Shown piece by piece: positions 35,207-42,337 of a stretch of 56,461 nucleotides of DNA; the stretch's first letter is position 1, and every line of letters starts with the position of its first letter. The stretch is from Phycisphaerae bacterium (GTDB taxonomy: Bacteria > Planctomycetota > Phycisphaerae > UBA1845 > UTPLA1). A program made the translations under genes and the position numbers. The stretch covers positions 1-56,461 of the forward strand of contig JAFGQA010000105.1 in the NCBI GenBank assembly GCA_016935885.1. Reading direction: 5' to 3'. A model generated the notes under the pieces. It was not told the origin of the DNA. It worked only from the letters and a program-made list of their open reading frames with translations, and ran no database searches.

Positions 35207-36574
35207 ATGAGCGAGTCGCCCGAGCAACACGCAACGGATGTAATCCTGGACTCCATCGCCGACGGTGTTTTCACAGTCGATGCGGACTGGCGGATCACGT
35301 CGTTCAACCGCGCAGCGGAGCAGATTACCGGCGTGTCGCGGGAGGAGGCCATCGGGCAGAGGTGCTGCGACGTCTTCCGGGCCAGCATCTGCGAGAGTGA
35401 ATGCGCGCTCAGAGAGACATTGGACACCGGGCGACCGACCGTGAACAAGGCGATTTACATCCTCGATTCGGCGGGCCGGCGCGTTCCGGTCAGCATCTCG
35501 GCCGCCACGCTGCAAGACGCCACGGGCCGCGTCATCGGCGGTGTGGAGACGTTCCGAGACCTGAGCATGGTCGAGGAGCTGCGGAAGGAATTGGAGGAGA
35601 AGTACACGTTCGCGGACATCGTCGGCCGCAGCCCGGCCATGCGCCAGCTCTTCGAGTTGCTCCCGCAAATCGCCGACAGCAACAGCACCGTGCTGATCGA
35701 GGGCGCCAGCGGGACCGGCAAGGAACTCTTCGCCCGCGCGTTGCACAGCCTTTCGCCTCGCCGCGATCATCGCTTCGTCGCGATCAACTGTGGCGCCCTT
35801 CCGGATACGCTGCTGGAATCCGAGTTGTTTGGATACAAGGCGGGCGCGTTTACCGACGCCCGTCACGACAAGCCTGGACGGCTAGCGATTGCGGACGGTG
35901 GCACCATCCTGCTGGACGAGATTGGGGATGTCTCACCCGCGATGCAGTCCCGGTTGCTTCGGGTTCTACAGGAGAGGGTTTTCGAGCCGCTCGGCTCGGT
36001 TGAGCCGGTCGAGGTTGACGTGCGTGTTGTCGCAGCCACGAACAGGGACCTCGGCAAGCTGGTCCGCAAAGGTACCTTCCGGCAGGATCTTTTCTATCGC
36101 ATCAACGTGATGCGGCTGAAGCTGCCGGAGCTGCGCGATCGTCGGGAGGACATCCCGCTTCTCGTGGATCGCTTCATCAGCAAGTTCAACCGGCTCCAGA
36201 GCAAGGACGTCGCCGGCGTCTCCGACGAAACGATGGCAATCCTGATGGAGCACGATTATCCGGGCAACGTGCGCGAGTTGGAGAATATCGTCGAGCACGC
36301 GTTCGTGCTGTGCCGTGGCGGCCTGATCGAACCGCACCACCTGCCGCCGGCCATGCGAGGAGGAGTGGATTCCAAGCCTGGGCGAGCACGGTTCCCCCGC
36401 ACGTTGAAAGCCCTTGAGGCGTTGCACATCGCAGATGCCATCCGTCGGCATGGCGGCAACCGGACGGCCGCGGCGAAGGAATTGGGCATCAATCCCAGCA
36501 CGCTGTTCCGCAAGATCAAGACCCTGGGAATCGAACTACCCGAACGAGAGCCCCCGAATCAGAACCAGGCGTAG
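35207..36574 (+). CDS. PAS-containing sigma54-dependent transcriptional activator
   Basis: A 455-residue NtrC-class activator without a receiver domain. An N-terminal PAS domain (about residues 8-125) holds a cluster of cysteines (RCCDVFRASICESECAL) that could bind an Fe-S cluster, heme or another redox ligand. The AAA+ domain has the Walker A GASGTGKELFARALH, the sigma54-contact loop as GAFTDA, Walker B GGTILLDEIGD and the arginine-finger region RINVMRLKLPELRDRREDI. A Fis-type helix-turn-helix (GGNRTAAAKELGINPSTLFRKIK) ends the protein. It lies directly upstream of paired palindromes and a -24/-12 promoter, so it most likely drives the NifX/ORP-like gene set that follows, possibly in response to redox state. 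Confidence 0.9.
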   Translation: MSESPEQHATDVILDSIADGVFTVDADWRITSFNRAAEQITGVSREEAIGQRCCDVFRASICESECALRETLDTGRPTVNKAIYILDSAGRRVPVSISAATLQDATGRVIGGVETFRDLSMVEELRKELEEKYTFADIVGRSPAMRQLFELLPQIADSNSTVLIEGASGTGKELFARALHSLSPRRDHRFVAINCGALPDTLLESELFGYKAGAFTDARHDKPGRLAIADGGTILLDEIGDVSPAMQSRLLRVLQERVFEPLGSVEPVEVDVRVVAATNRDLGKLVRKGTFRQDLFYRINVMRLKLPELRDRREDIPLLVDRFISKFNRLQSKDVAGVSDETMAILMEHDYPGNVRELENIVEHAFVLCRGGLIEPHHLPPAMRGGVDSKPGRARFPRTLKALEALHIADAIRRHGGNRTAAAKELGINPSTLFRKIKTLGIELPEREPPNQNQA

Positions 36575-36575
36575 T

Positions 36576-36590
36576 ATTGCAAGTTGCGAT
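36576..36590 (+). promoter_or_regulatory. Activator binding site 1 (enhancer palindrome)
   Basis: ATTGCAAGTTGCGAT is a 7-1-7 palindrome with one mismatch. Its centre lies about 153 bp before the predicted sigma54 start, and 33 bp (three helical turns) from a second site. It overlaps the end of the activator gene by none and starts two bases after its stop. Confidence 0.65.
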
Positions 36591-36608
36591 GCTCGTTTAC
36601 CAGCGACT

Positions 36609-36623
36609 ATTGCATTTTGCAAC
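36609..36623 (+). promoter_or_regulatory. Activator binding site 2 (enhancer palindrome)
   Basis: ATTGCATTTTGCAAC repeats the pattern ATTGCAA-N-TTGCAAT of site 1 with two changes. The paired, helically phased arrangement upstream of a -24/-12 promoter is typical of NtrC-class activators. Confidence 0.65.
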
Positions 36624-36709
36624 TGTCGCCCGCCGCGCGCCCTGGGACGCGTATCTCTAAGTCCTTTCCATGTAATTACTTATGAGCCATGTGCTGCTGG
36701 GCCTTCGTC

Positions 36710-36724
36710 TGGCACGCTTCTTGC
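36710..36724 (+). promoter_or_regulatory. Sigma54 (-24/-12) promoter
   Basis: TGGCACGCTTCTTGC matches the consensus TGGCACG-N4-TTGC in all fixed positions, with GG and GC exactly 10 bp apart. Transcription should begin near 36,736, only about three bases before the ATG of the first NifX-like gene, so the message would be almost leaderless. Confidence 0.85.
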
Positions 36725-36738
36725 GTACAATCCTAGTG

Positions 36739-37131
36739 ATGAGAGTGGCTGTTCCAACATGGACCGGGCGGGTGTCGCCCGTTTTCGATGTCGCCAAGCG
36801 GCTCCTGGTGGTGACGCTCGATGGCGGCGGTGAAATCAGTCGGGAGGAAGCGGCCATCGAGGAAGGCTTGCTCACGGCCCGAGCGAAGCGCGTCGCGCAG
36901 CTCGGCGTGGACGTTCTGATCTGCGGTGGGATCTCCGTGCCGCTTGAGGCAATGCTGGTCTCCGCGGGAGTACGCGTGATCCCGCACACGTGTGGGACGG
37001 TAGAAGAGGTCATTCAGGCATTCGCGTCAGGACGGCTAACGGATCAGACGTTCCTGATGCCTGGCTGCTGTGGTCGGCGCCGGCGGTTTCGAGGGCGCCA
37101 TCGCGGCGGCCGGCCTGGATTCAACACATAA
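36739..37131 (+). CDS. NifX/ORP-fold protein 1 (dinitrogenase FeMo-cofactor biosynthesis domain)
   Basis: A 130-residue protein of the NifX/NafY/ORP fold, a small RNase H-like domain that binds metal-sulfur cofactors in transit. It begins MRVAVPTWTGRVSPVFDVAKRLLVV, the normal family start, with GVDVLICGGIS and the conserved AFASGRLTDQTF end. The C-terminus is a distinctive MPGCCGRRRRFRGRHRGG tail with two cysteines and many Arg and Gly. ATG 36739 is fixed by family similarity, but no Shine-Dalgarno is possible because the sigma54 start lies at about 36,736. It is the first gene of the cluster. Confidence 0.85.
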   Translation: MRVAVPTWTGRVSPVFDVAKRLLVVTLDGGGEISREEAAIEEGLLTARAKRVAQLGVDVLICGGISVPLEAMLVSAGVRVIPHTCGTVEEVIQAFASGRLTDQTFLMPGCCGRRRRFRGRHRGGRPGFNT

Positions 37132-37142
37132 GGAGGTACGGT

Positions 37143-37505
37143 ATGAAGGTGGCTGTCACATCACAAGGGCCGGACTCGGCCAGCGAAGTCGATCCACGCT
37201 TCGGCCGGGCCAAGTTCTTCATCGTGGTTGATACCGACAGCGGGGCGTTTGAGGCGCATGACAACACGCAGAATCTCAACGCTCGCCAGGGCGCCGGTAT
37301 CCAGGCCGCCCAGAACGTTGTGAGCCTGGGTGTCGATGCCGTCATCACGGGGAATGTCGGTCCCAAGGCGTTCACGGCGCTCCAAGCGGGCGATATCAAG
37401 ACGTATGTCGGCGCGACCGGATCGGTGAGCGATGCTGTGGAGCAACTCAAGGCCGGTCGGCTTGAATGTGTCGGCAAGCCAAACGTGGAAGGGCACTGGG
37501 TGTAG
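37143..37505 (+). CDS. NifX/ORP-fold protein 2
   Basis: A 120-residue stand-alone NifX/ORP-fold protein. It shows MKVAVTSQGPDSASEVDPRFGRAKFFIVVD, then the family GAGIQAAQNVVSLGVDAVITGNVGPKAF and a C-terminal VEQLKAGRLECVGKPNVEGHWV, read here as its ordered motifs VDPRFGRAKFF, GAGIQAAQNVV and GNVGPKAF. This is the subtype closest to the Desulfovibrio orange protein. No cofactor cysteine is evident, as in ORP, where binding is non-covalent. AAGGAGGT lies just before the ATG; the gene follows the first NifX gene by 11 bp. Confidence 0.85.
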   Translation: MKVAVTSQGPDSASEVDPRFGRAKFFIVVDTDSGAFEAHDNTQNLNARQGAGIQAAQNVVSLGVDAVITGNVGPKAFTALQAGDIKTYVGATGSVSDAVEQLKAGRLECVGKPNVEGHWV

Positions 37506-37558
37506 GTGACGGGTGAGCACCCTCTCGTAGCCACAGGGGAACAAAGGAGGCACTTGAG

Positions 37559-37885
37559 ATGCCGGCAGGAAATGGAACTGGGCCAATGGGCTTCGGCCCA
37601 ATGACTCGGCGGGGAGCAGGCTACTACGCCGGATTCCCGGGGCTCGGGTACATGAGCCCGGCTCTCGGCCGTGGCTTTTGGCCGCGGTCGAGCTACTGGA
37701 GCTTTGCGGCGGGTCATGGCTTGGCACCCTATCGGCGGGGCCTTGGACCGTACGGATATGGCGTGCGTTACGTTCCCGTATGGGGCCGACGGTTCGGCGG
37801 GCGGCGAGGCCGGCGGTTCGGACGCGGCCGGGGTCGTTGTTTTGGTCGTGGTCGAGTCTGGGGGCGTGGCTGGGGTAGCTGGTGA
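37559..37885 (+). CDS. DUF5320-like Gly/Arg-rich protein 1
   Basis: A 108-residue protein with the DUF5320 signature start (GNGTGPMGFGPMTRRGAGYY, AGFPGLGYM), followed by aromatic and Gly-rich segments and a C-terminal tract of RRFGGRRGRRFGRGRGRC type. The function is unknown; such genes are regular neighbours of NifX/ORP and Mrp genes in anaerobes. A strong AAAGGAGG precedes the ATG. Only one Cys is present, so metal binding by Cys is unlikely; the Arg-Gly tract could bind anionic clusters or nucleic acid. Confidence 0.75.
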   Translation: MPAGNGTGPMGFGPMTRRGAGYYAGFPGLGYMSPALGRGFWPRSSYWSFAAGHGLAPYRRGLGPYGYGVRYVPVWGRRFGGRRGRRFGRGRGRCFGRGRVWGRGWGSW

Positions 37886-37944
37886 GCCCCGGCAATTCGG
37901 AAGTCAGTCGTGTGCGCCGTATGGCGCCTTAAAGGAGAACAATC

Positions 37945-38148
37945 ATGCCGAATCGTGACGGCACAGGACCAGGCGGGCAGGGTCCCGGGACCGGCAGAGG
38001 TCAGGGGCCTTGCAAGGGTGGAAACAAAGGCACCGGTGGAGGTGGACAGGGCCGACGGCCCAGACGGGGCCGCGGTGGCGGCACGGGTCGTGGCCAGGGT
38101 CAGGGCCAGGGCGGCGGCGGCGGTGCCGGACGTGGAAGCAACCAATAA
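37945..38148 (+). CDS. DUF5320-like Gly-rich protein 2 (67 aa)
   Basis: A 67-residue protein made of Gly, Arg, Gln and Pro. It opens with the same DGTGPGGQGPGTGRGQGP pattern as its neighbours and goes on as simple GRG and GQG repeats. AAAGGAG lies seven bases before the ATG. Its composition suggests a disordered chain. A stop-linked 118-bp repeat begins directly at the TAA. Confidence 0.65.
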   Translation: MPNRDGTGPGGQGPGTGRGQGPCKGGNKGTGGGGQGRRPRRGRGGGTGRGQGQGQGGGGGAGRGSNQ

Positions 38149-38268
38149 GGAGCCGCGCAGAAGCAGCGTAGACGGTTGACCCGCCTGCCTCTGCGGGCAG
38201 GTCCGCCAAACGGCAAGCCAGCAGGCCAGCCAAGCGGCACAACCGGTCATGTTATTCTCGCGCGACGC
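38149..38268 (+). repeat. Stop-codon-linked 118-bp repeat, copy B
   Basis: The copy begins at the TAA of the preceding gene (TAAGGAGCCGCGCAGAAG) and ends TATTCTCGCGCGACGC. It matches copies at 33,923-34,041 and 42,337-42,455, with all three in the same orientation relative to the gene before them. Confidence 0.9.
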
Positions 38269-38272
38269 GTAA

Positions 38273-38372
38273 CAGCCCGTGGTAAAAGGGAAGACAGCGG
38301 ATCGGAAACGCCGTTCCTGATCGTGAAAACCACCGGCGAGACGCCGGTGCCACAGTTTTGCCACGGGCTGCT
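38273..38372. repeat. Composite hairpin repeat, inverse of the 10,450 copy
   Basis: It begins CAGCCCGTGGTAAAAGGGAA, contains AACGCCGTTCCTGATCGTG and the CACCGGCGAGACGCCGGTG hairpin, and closes TTTTGCCACGGGCTG. Its outer ends (CAGCCCGTGG and CCACGGGCTG) are a perfect inverted repeat, as expected of a non-autonomous mobile element. Confidence 0.8.
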
Positions 38373-38411
38373 AAGGTGGATTGCAGGACATTCTGAAAAA
38401 GGAGCAAGATC

Positions 38412-38783
38412 ATGCCAGGTGGAGATGGAACGGGCCCTGCCGGACTGGGCCCCATGACGGGACGAGCGGCAGGCTTCTGCGCCGGGTTTCCAATGCCCGG
38501 TTACATGAACCCGATGCCGGGACGAGGTTGGGGCATGGGCCGAGGATGGGGTCGAGGATGGGGTCGAGGGCGAGGTTGGGGGCGCGGGCGCGGCTACGGG
38601 TACTATCCGATGGGCATCCCCGGCGCACCGCCAGCTTACGGCGCCGCGCCGTACTACGCGCCCCCCTCGGGTGAGCACGAAGCACAAGCGCTCCGGACCC
38701 AGGCCGAGTACCTTGAAGGCACGCTCGACGAGATCAGAAAACGAATCGCGGAACTCGAAGCGGCCCGAGCACAAGAGGGTTGA
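38412..38783 (+). CDS. DUF5320 protein 3 with C-terminal coiled coil
   Basis: A 123-residue DUF5320 protein in its full form: a GDGTGPAGLGPMTGRAAGFC start, AGFPMPGYMNP, a tract of GRGWGRG repeats, a Pro/Tyr/Ala-rich middle (YGAAPYYAPPSGE), then a coiled coil of about 35 residues (LRTQAEYLEGTLDEIRKRIAELEAA). The coiled coil suggests oligomerisation or partner binding. The function is unknown. It lies after a repeat-filled gap of 260 bp, still in the same direction as the other cluster genes. Confidence 0.8.
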   Translation: MPGGDGTGPAGLGPMTGRAAGFCAGFPMPGYMNPMPGRGWGMGRGWGRGWGRGRGWGRGRGYGYYPMGIPGAPPAYGAAPYYAPPSGEHEAQALRTQAEYLEGTLDEIRKRIAELEAARAQEG

Positions 38784-38785
38784 TC

Positions 38786-39088
38786 ATGCCGCGAGGTGAC
38801 GGAACGGGACCGGCGGGCGGGGGTGGTCGTGGAAGCGGGCGCTGTCGTGGAATGGGGCGCGGCCGGGGGCAGGGGGCAGGGCCGAGGTATGCGCCGAAAC
38901 CTCCAAGCTGTGGGGGCCGATCAGACGGTGGGGCCATTAAACCGCCCGAGATCGCCTCGACCGACCGGGTCGGGAATACTCGAGCGATCAGGAGAACAAG
39001 CCGGTGTCGTGGGACGGCAGCTTGCCACTGCAAGGTGCCGCGGCGCCGACGTGCCAGCCGGCACCGTAAGGCCCGTGGCGCGTGTTGA
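38786..39088 (+). CDS. DUF5320-like Gly-rich protein 4, possibly frameshifted
   Basis: This ORF starts two bases after the stop of DUF5320 protein 3 and again opens with GDGTGPAGGGGRGSGR. It is convincing up to about residue 60 (KPPEIASTDRVGN). After that the frame turns into an Arg-rich string of poor quality, while the +1 frame becomes coding-like and runs into a ferredoxin. Either the two are separate overlapping genes, or a single Gly-rich/ferredoxin protein has suffered a frameshift or sequence error between about 38,960 and 39,000. Confidence 0.5.
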   Translation: MPRGDGTGPAGGGGRGSGRCRGMGRGRGQGAGPRYAPKPPSCGGRSDGGAIKPPEIASTDRVGNTRAIRRTSRCRGTAACHCKVPRRRRASRHRKARGAC

Positions 39089-39245
39089 TGAGCAGGCGTG
39101 TACGCCTTGCGGTGCTTGCCAGGCGGTCTGTCCGACCGAGGCGATTGCGCTGGGTGAAGTGGCCGTGAGGGTCAACGCCGAGCTATGCCGTGGTTGTGGG
39201 GCCTGTGTGGAGGCGTGCCCCAGCGGGGCTATCCGGCTGAACTGA
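39075..39245 (+). CDS. Small 2[4Fe-4S] ferredoxin A (56 aa)
   Basis: A bacterial-type ferredoxin with two CxxCxxCxxxC motifs: [12 protein letters not shown] and [12 protein letters not shown], each followed by a typical hydrophobic turn ([14 protein letters not shown]). It would pass single low-potential electrons, or support cluster building in this gene set. The GTG at 39075 gives a length equal to the second small ferredoxin at 41249; an open frame continues upstream to 38,796. It overlaps the preceding Gly-rich ORF by 14 bp. Confidence 0.75.
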   Translation: MARVDEQACTPCGACQAVCPTEAIALGEVAVRVNAELCRGCGACVEACPSGAIRLN

Positions 39246-39343
39246 CACGCCTGGCTGCAACCAGGAAGCTCGCCAAGAAGCGAGCATGGGCGAAGCGCTC
39301 GTGCCTTACCCCTAACACGGGAAAGCAACGAGGGAAGAGACAC

Positions 39344-39517
39344 ATGGGACTTCTGGACAGACTGTTTCATCGTCGACCGCCGCCAGCGGCTGCGAAGCTC
39401 GGGCGCAATGATCCCTGCTGGTGCGGTAGCGGCAAGAAGTACAAGAGGTGCCACTACGAGTCAGACCAGGCGTACTTCTCGCGTTCGTTGAAGACCGCCT
39501 GCAACGGCCCAACGTGA
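39344..39517 (+). CDS. SEC-C motif mini-protein (57 aa)
   Basis: A 57-residue protein whose centre is the zinc-binding SEC-C motif: [19 protein letters not shown]. In SecA this motif binds zinc and SecB; in stand-alone proteins its role is not defined. A GAGGGAAGAG box precedes ATG 39344. It lies between a ferredoxin and the DUF89 gene in the same direction, so it may be a small metal-binding member of the cluster. Confidence 0.75.
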   Translation: MGLLDRLFHRRPPPAAAKLGRNDPCWCGSGKKYKRCHYESDQAYFSRSLKTACNGPT

Positions 39518-39568
39518 AGGCGGTAAACGAGGTGAGTCTCACCTCCCCGAAAGGATTGTTCACGAATA

Positions 39569-40486
39569 ATGCGAACCTACCTTGAGTGTGTTCCGTGCTT
39601 CCTTCGACAGGCGCTGGATGCTTCCCGGATGGTGACGGATGATCCCGCCGTGCATGAGCGCGTCGTGCGCGAGACGCTTCGGCTGGTGGCGGAGATGCCG
39701 TTCGACCGTTCGCCGCCCTGGATGGGGCAGCAGATCCACCGGCTCTTGCGTGAGGCGACCCACGACTCCGATCCCTACCGCGACGTGAAGGAACACTCAA
39801 ATGCCCTCGCTCTGTCGCTGTACCCGGCGTTGAAAGAGCGCATCCGCGGGTCGGCGGACCCGTTCGGGACGGCGGTGCGTTTGGCAGTTGCGGGGAACGT
39901 GATCGACTTCGGGTGCAGGAGCAACCTGGACGATGATGAAGTTCATGAGGCGATCGAGGACGCGATGGGCGGCTCGTTTGACGAGGCCGCGATAGCCGAT
40001 CTTCGCCGGGCCGTCAATGAGGCGGACAGCATCTTGTACCTTGCGGACAATGCCGGTGAGATTGTGTTCGACCGATTGCTCATCGAAGGCATGCCGGCGG
40101 ATCGCATCACTCTGGTGGTGCGGGGTGGCCCGGTGATCAACGACGCGACGCGCGAAGACGCGGAGGTGGCGGGGCTGAGCTCTCTGGTCACGGTGATAGA
40201 CAACGGCAGCGATGTGCCCGGCACGATTCTGGAAGCCTGTTCGCCCTCCTTCCGAACCCGCTTCGAGGAAAGTGATCTCGTGATCGCCAAAGGCCAGGGG
40301 AACTATGAAACACTAGGGGGGAATGACCAGAACCTCTTCTATCTCTTCAAGGCGAAGTGTCCCGTGATTGCCCGGGACATCGGCTGCGAAGTGGGGCAGA
40401 TGGTTGTCTCTCGGAATCGCAGGCCGAGCGAGACTGGCTCGGGAGAGACGGCGAGCCGCTGTGGAGCTGCAGGCCGCACGAGCTGA
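39569..40486 (+). CDS. DUF89/ARMT1-like metal-dependent phosphatase
   Basis: A 305-residue DUF89 protein. The family is known as damage-control phosphatases using Mn, Ni or Co, which remove harmful sugar or cofactor phosphates; archaeal-type members are of this size. It opens MRTYLECVPCFLRQALDA with the characteristic C-x-x-C-F, and shows the catalytic LYLADNAGEIVFDRLLIEG, VVRGGPVINDAT and VIAKGQGNYETL motifs. Family similarity ends at about GQMVVSRNR, and the last 20 residues look like an added tail. Its place between NifX-type genes suggests clearing a side product of cofactor synthesis, which is only inference. Confidence 0.85.
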   Translation: MRTYLECVPCFLRQALDASRMVTDDPAVHERVVRETLRLVAEMPFDRSPPWMGQQIHRLLREATHDSDPYRDVKEHSNALALSLYPALKERIRGSADPFGTAVRLAVAGNVIDFGCRSNLDDDEVHEAIEDAMGGSFDEAAIADLRRAVNEADSILYLADNAGEIVFDRLLIEGMPADRITLVVRGGPVINDATREDAEVAGLSSLVTVIDNGSDVPGTILEACSPSFRTRFEESDLVIAKGQGNYETLGGNDQNLFYLFKAKCPVIARDIGCEVGQMVVSRNRRPSETGSGETASRCGAAGRTS

Positions 40487-40566
40487 GGCCCGTGGCTCTT
40501 TGGAGTTATCGCGAATCTCGAAGGCAGATGGGTGAGTTTGAGTTGTCTACGGAAGGATGAACTCTG

Positions 40567-41244
40567 ATGAGAATTGCAATCACGGCTAGCGGGCCCACTT
40601 TGGATGCCGCCGTTGACCCTCGCTTCGGCCGCTGTCCGTACTTCCTGATCGTTGATCCGCGTGATCTGGCCTTTGAAGCCATTGAGAATGCCAGTGTGGC
40701 GCTCGGTCAGGGCGCTGGTATTCAATCGGCTCAACTGATGGCCGAGAAGGGCGTGACGTCTGTTCTGACCGGGAATTGCGGCCCCAATGCCCATCAGACT
40801 CTCTCCGCGGCCGGTATCGTGGTGATCGTCGGATGCAGCGGTGCCGTTAGAGACGTGATCCAGCAGTACAAGGCGGGGCAACTGAGTGCCACGAATCAAC
40901 CGAATGTCGCGGGTCACTCCGGCATGGCCGGTGCGCCTGGCCCCGCCCAGGGTCAGCCCACACCATCCCAGCAGCCGCCGATGCCCGGTCGTGGCATGGG
41001 CATGGGCCGCGGGATGGGAAGGGGCGGCGGCATGGGCCGGGGTCGCGGAATGGGCCAGGGCATGGGGCGCGGCGGTGGCACGGGCGGCGGACCGCCAGGA
41101 GCCAATCCGGCTTTCACGCCTCCACCGGCACAGAGCCTGAGCAAGGAAGAGGAGATGGCGATGCTCAAGCAGCAGACAGAGGCCATGGCTGAGCAAATGC
41201 GTCAGATACAGCAGCGGATTCAGCAATTGGAACAAGGAGAATAA
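40567..41244 (+). CDS. NifX/ORP-fold protein 3 fused to a DUF5320-like Gly/Met-rich tail
   Basis: A 225-residue chimera. Residues 1-120 are a NifX/ORP domain ([43 protein letters not shown]). Residues ~121-185 are a Gly/Met/Arg/Pro tract of [19 protein letters not shown] type, and residues ~190-225 form a Gln/Glu-rich coiled coil ([33 protein letters not shown]). The tail has the same order as the separate DUF5320 protein at 38,412. This physically links the two protein families, so the DUF5320 proteins probably act together with the NifX domains. AAGGA lies nine bases before the ATG. Confidence 0.85.
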   Translation: MRIAITASGPTLDAAVDPRFGRCPYFLIVDPRDLAFEAIENASVALGQGAGIQSAQLMAEKGVTSVLTGNCGPNAHQTLSAAGIVVIVGCSGAVRDVIQQYKAGQLSATNQPNVAGHSGMAGAPGPAQGQPTPSQQPPMPGRGMGMGRGMGRGGGMGRGRGMGQGMGRGGGTGGGPPGANPAFTPPPAQSLSKEEEMAMLKQQTEAMAEQMRQIQQRIQQLEQGE

Positions 41245-41248
41245 TCTT

Positions 41249-41425
41249 ATGGCGGCGACGGTAGATGTTGAGAAGTGTACGGGGTGCGGGGCGTGCGTTG
41301 ACGTGTGCCCAGTGGAAGCGATCACGTTGAACGACGAGAAGGCAGCGGTCGACCAGGAGAACTGCACCGATTGTGCGGTGTGCGTGGCCGAATGCCCAAC
41401 CGAGGCGATCAGCGTTCCGGAGTAG
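41249..41425 (+). CDS. Small 2[4Fe-4S] ferredoxin B (58 aa)
   Basis: A 58-residue ferredoxin with [12 protein letters not shown] and [12 protein letters not shown], both full CxxCxxCxxxC sites. It starts five bases after the stop of NifX/ORP protein 3, and the AAGGAG serving it lies inside that gene's last codons, so the two are translationally coupled. It probably feeds electrons or clusters to the ATPases next in line. Confidence 0.9.
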   Translation: MAATVDVEKCTGCGACVDVCPVEAITLNDEKAAVDQENCTDCAVCVAECPTEAISVPE

Positions 41426-41473
41426 CGGTAGCAGTGGTTCGTTCAGGCCCGCGGTTCCAGTGAGGCACGGTGT

Positions 41474-42337
41474 GTGGTGAGAATAGCCATAGCAAGCGGC
41501 AAGGGTGGCACCGGCAAGACGACGGTGGCCACGAATCTGGCGTACGTGGCATCACGCAACGGCCAGAGCGTGGCGTATCTCGATTGCGACGTGGAAGAGC
41601 CCAACGGGCACATCTTCCTGAAGCCGGACATCACGCGCCGTGAGCCGGTCGGCACGTTGATCCCCCGAGTGGACGAGGAGGAATGCACACTCTGCGGGAA
41701 ATGCGGTGAGATCTGCCGGTACAGTGCCATTGTCTGTGTTGGGCAGAAGGTCCTGGTTTATCCCGAACTCTGCCATGCGTGCGGCGGTTGCTGGCTGGTT
41801 TGTCCGGAGGATGCCATCACCGAGGTCCCGCGCGAGATGGGTGTGCTGGAGGCTGGCCGGGCCGGACCGATAGGCTTCGTCCACGGTTTGCTAAACGTGG
41901 GTGAGGCCATGAGCCCGCCGGTCATCAAGGCCGTCAAGGCGGCCGCCCCGGAGGCGGAGTGGGTCATCACGGACGCCCCGCCGGGAACCTCGTGCCCGGT
42001 CATAGAGAGCATCCGCGACTGCGATTTCGTGCTTCTTGTGACCGAGCCGACGCCGTTCGGCCTGAATGACCTGATGCTCGCCGTCGAAGTGGTCCGGGCC
42101 TTGAAACTCCCCTTTGGCGTGCTCATCAATCGGGCAGACGTCGGTGACCAAGGCGTGCGCCTATACTGTCGCGAAGGGCGCATCAAGGTGCTGGCGGAGA
42201 TCCCGGACGACCGCCGGATTGCCGAGGCGTACTCGCGAGGTGAGCTGATTTGTGAAGTTCTGGCGGATTACGTGGAGACGTTTGCGAGATTGCTGCAGGA
42301 AGTCACCCAAGAGGCAGCGGCTTTGGCAAGGGCCTGA
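41474..42337 (+). CDS. MinD/ParA-type ATPase with inserted ferredoxin domain, 1
   Basis: A 287-residue P-loop ATPase of the MinD superfamily with a [4Fe-4S] ferredoxin inserted after the first switch region. The deviant Walker A is ASGKGGTGKTTVATNLA; the insert at about residues 60-120 has CTLCGKCGEICR and CHACGGCWLVCP; the Walker B region is VITDAPPGTSCPVIE. The two-cluster insert identifies the ORP-complex type of ATPase (as in the Desulfovibrio orp operons). It probably couples ATP use to metal cluster transfer. The start is GTG 41474 or 41477 with only a weak GAGG box. A stop-linked repeat follows its TGA. Confidence 0.9.
   Translation: MVRIAIASGKGGTGKTTVATNLAYVASRNGQSVAYLDCDVEEPNGHIFLKPDITRREPVGTLIPRVDEEECTLCGKCGEICRYSAIVCVGQKVLVYPELCHACGGCWLVCPEDAITEVPREMGVLEAGRAGPIGFVHGLLNVGEAMSPPVIKAVKAAAPEAEWVITDAPPGTSCPVIESIRDCDFVLLVTEPTPFGLNDLMLAVEVVRALKLPFGVLINRADVGDQGVRLYCREGRIKVLAEIPDDRRIAEAYSRGELICEVLADYVETFARLLQEVTQEAAALARA

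Noticed and set aside
35840..35870. GAFTDA instead of GAFTGA as a sign of a dead sigma54 activator
   Set aside because: As far as I recall, GAFTDA is a common variant in PAS-type NtrC-class activators, and all other AAA+ motifs are intact.
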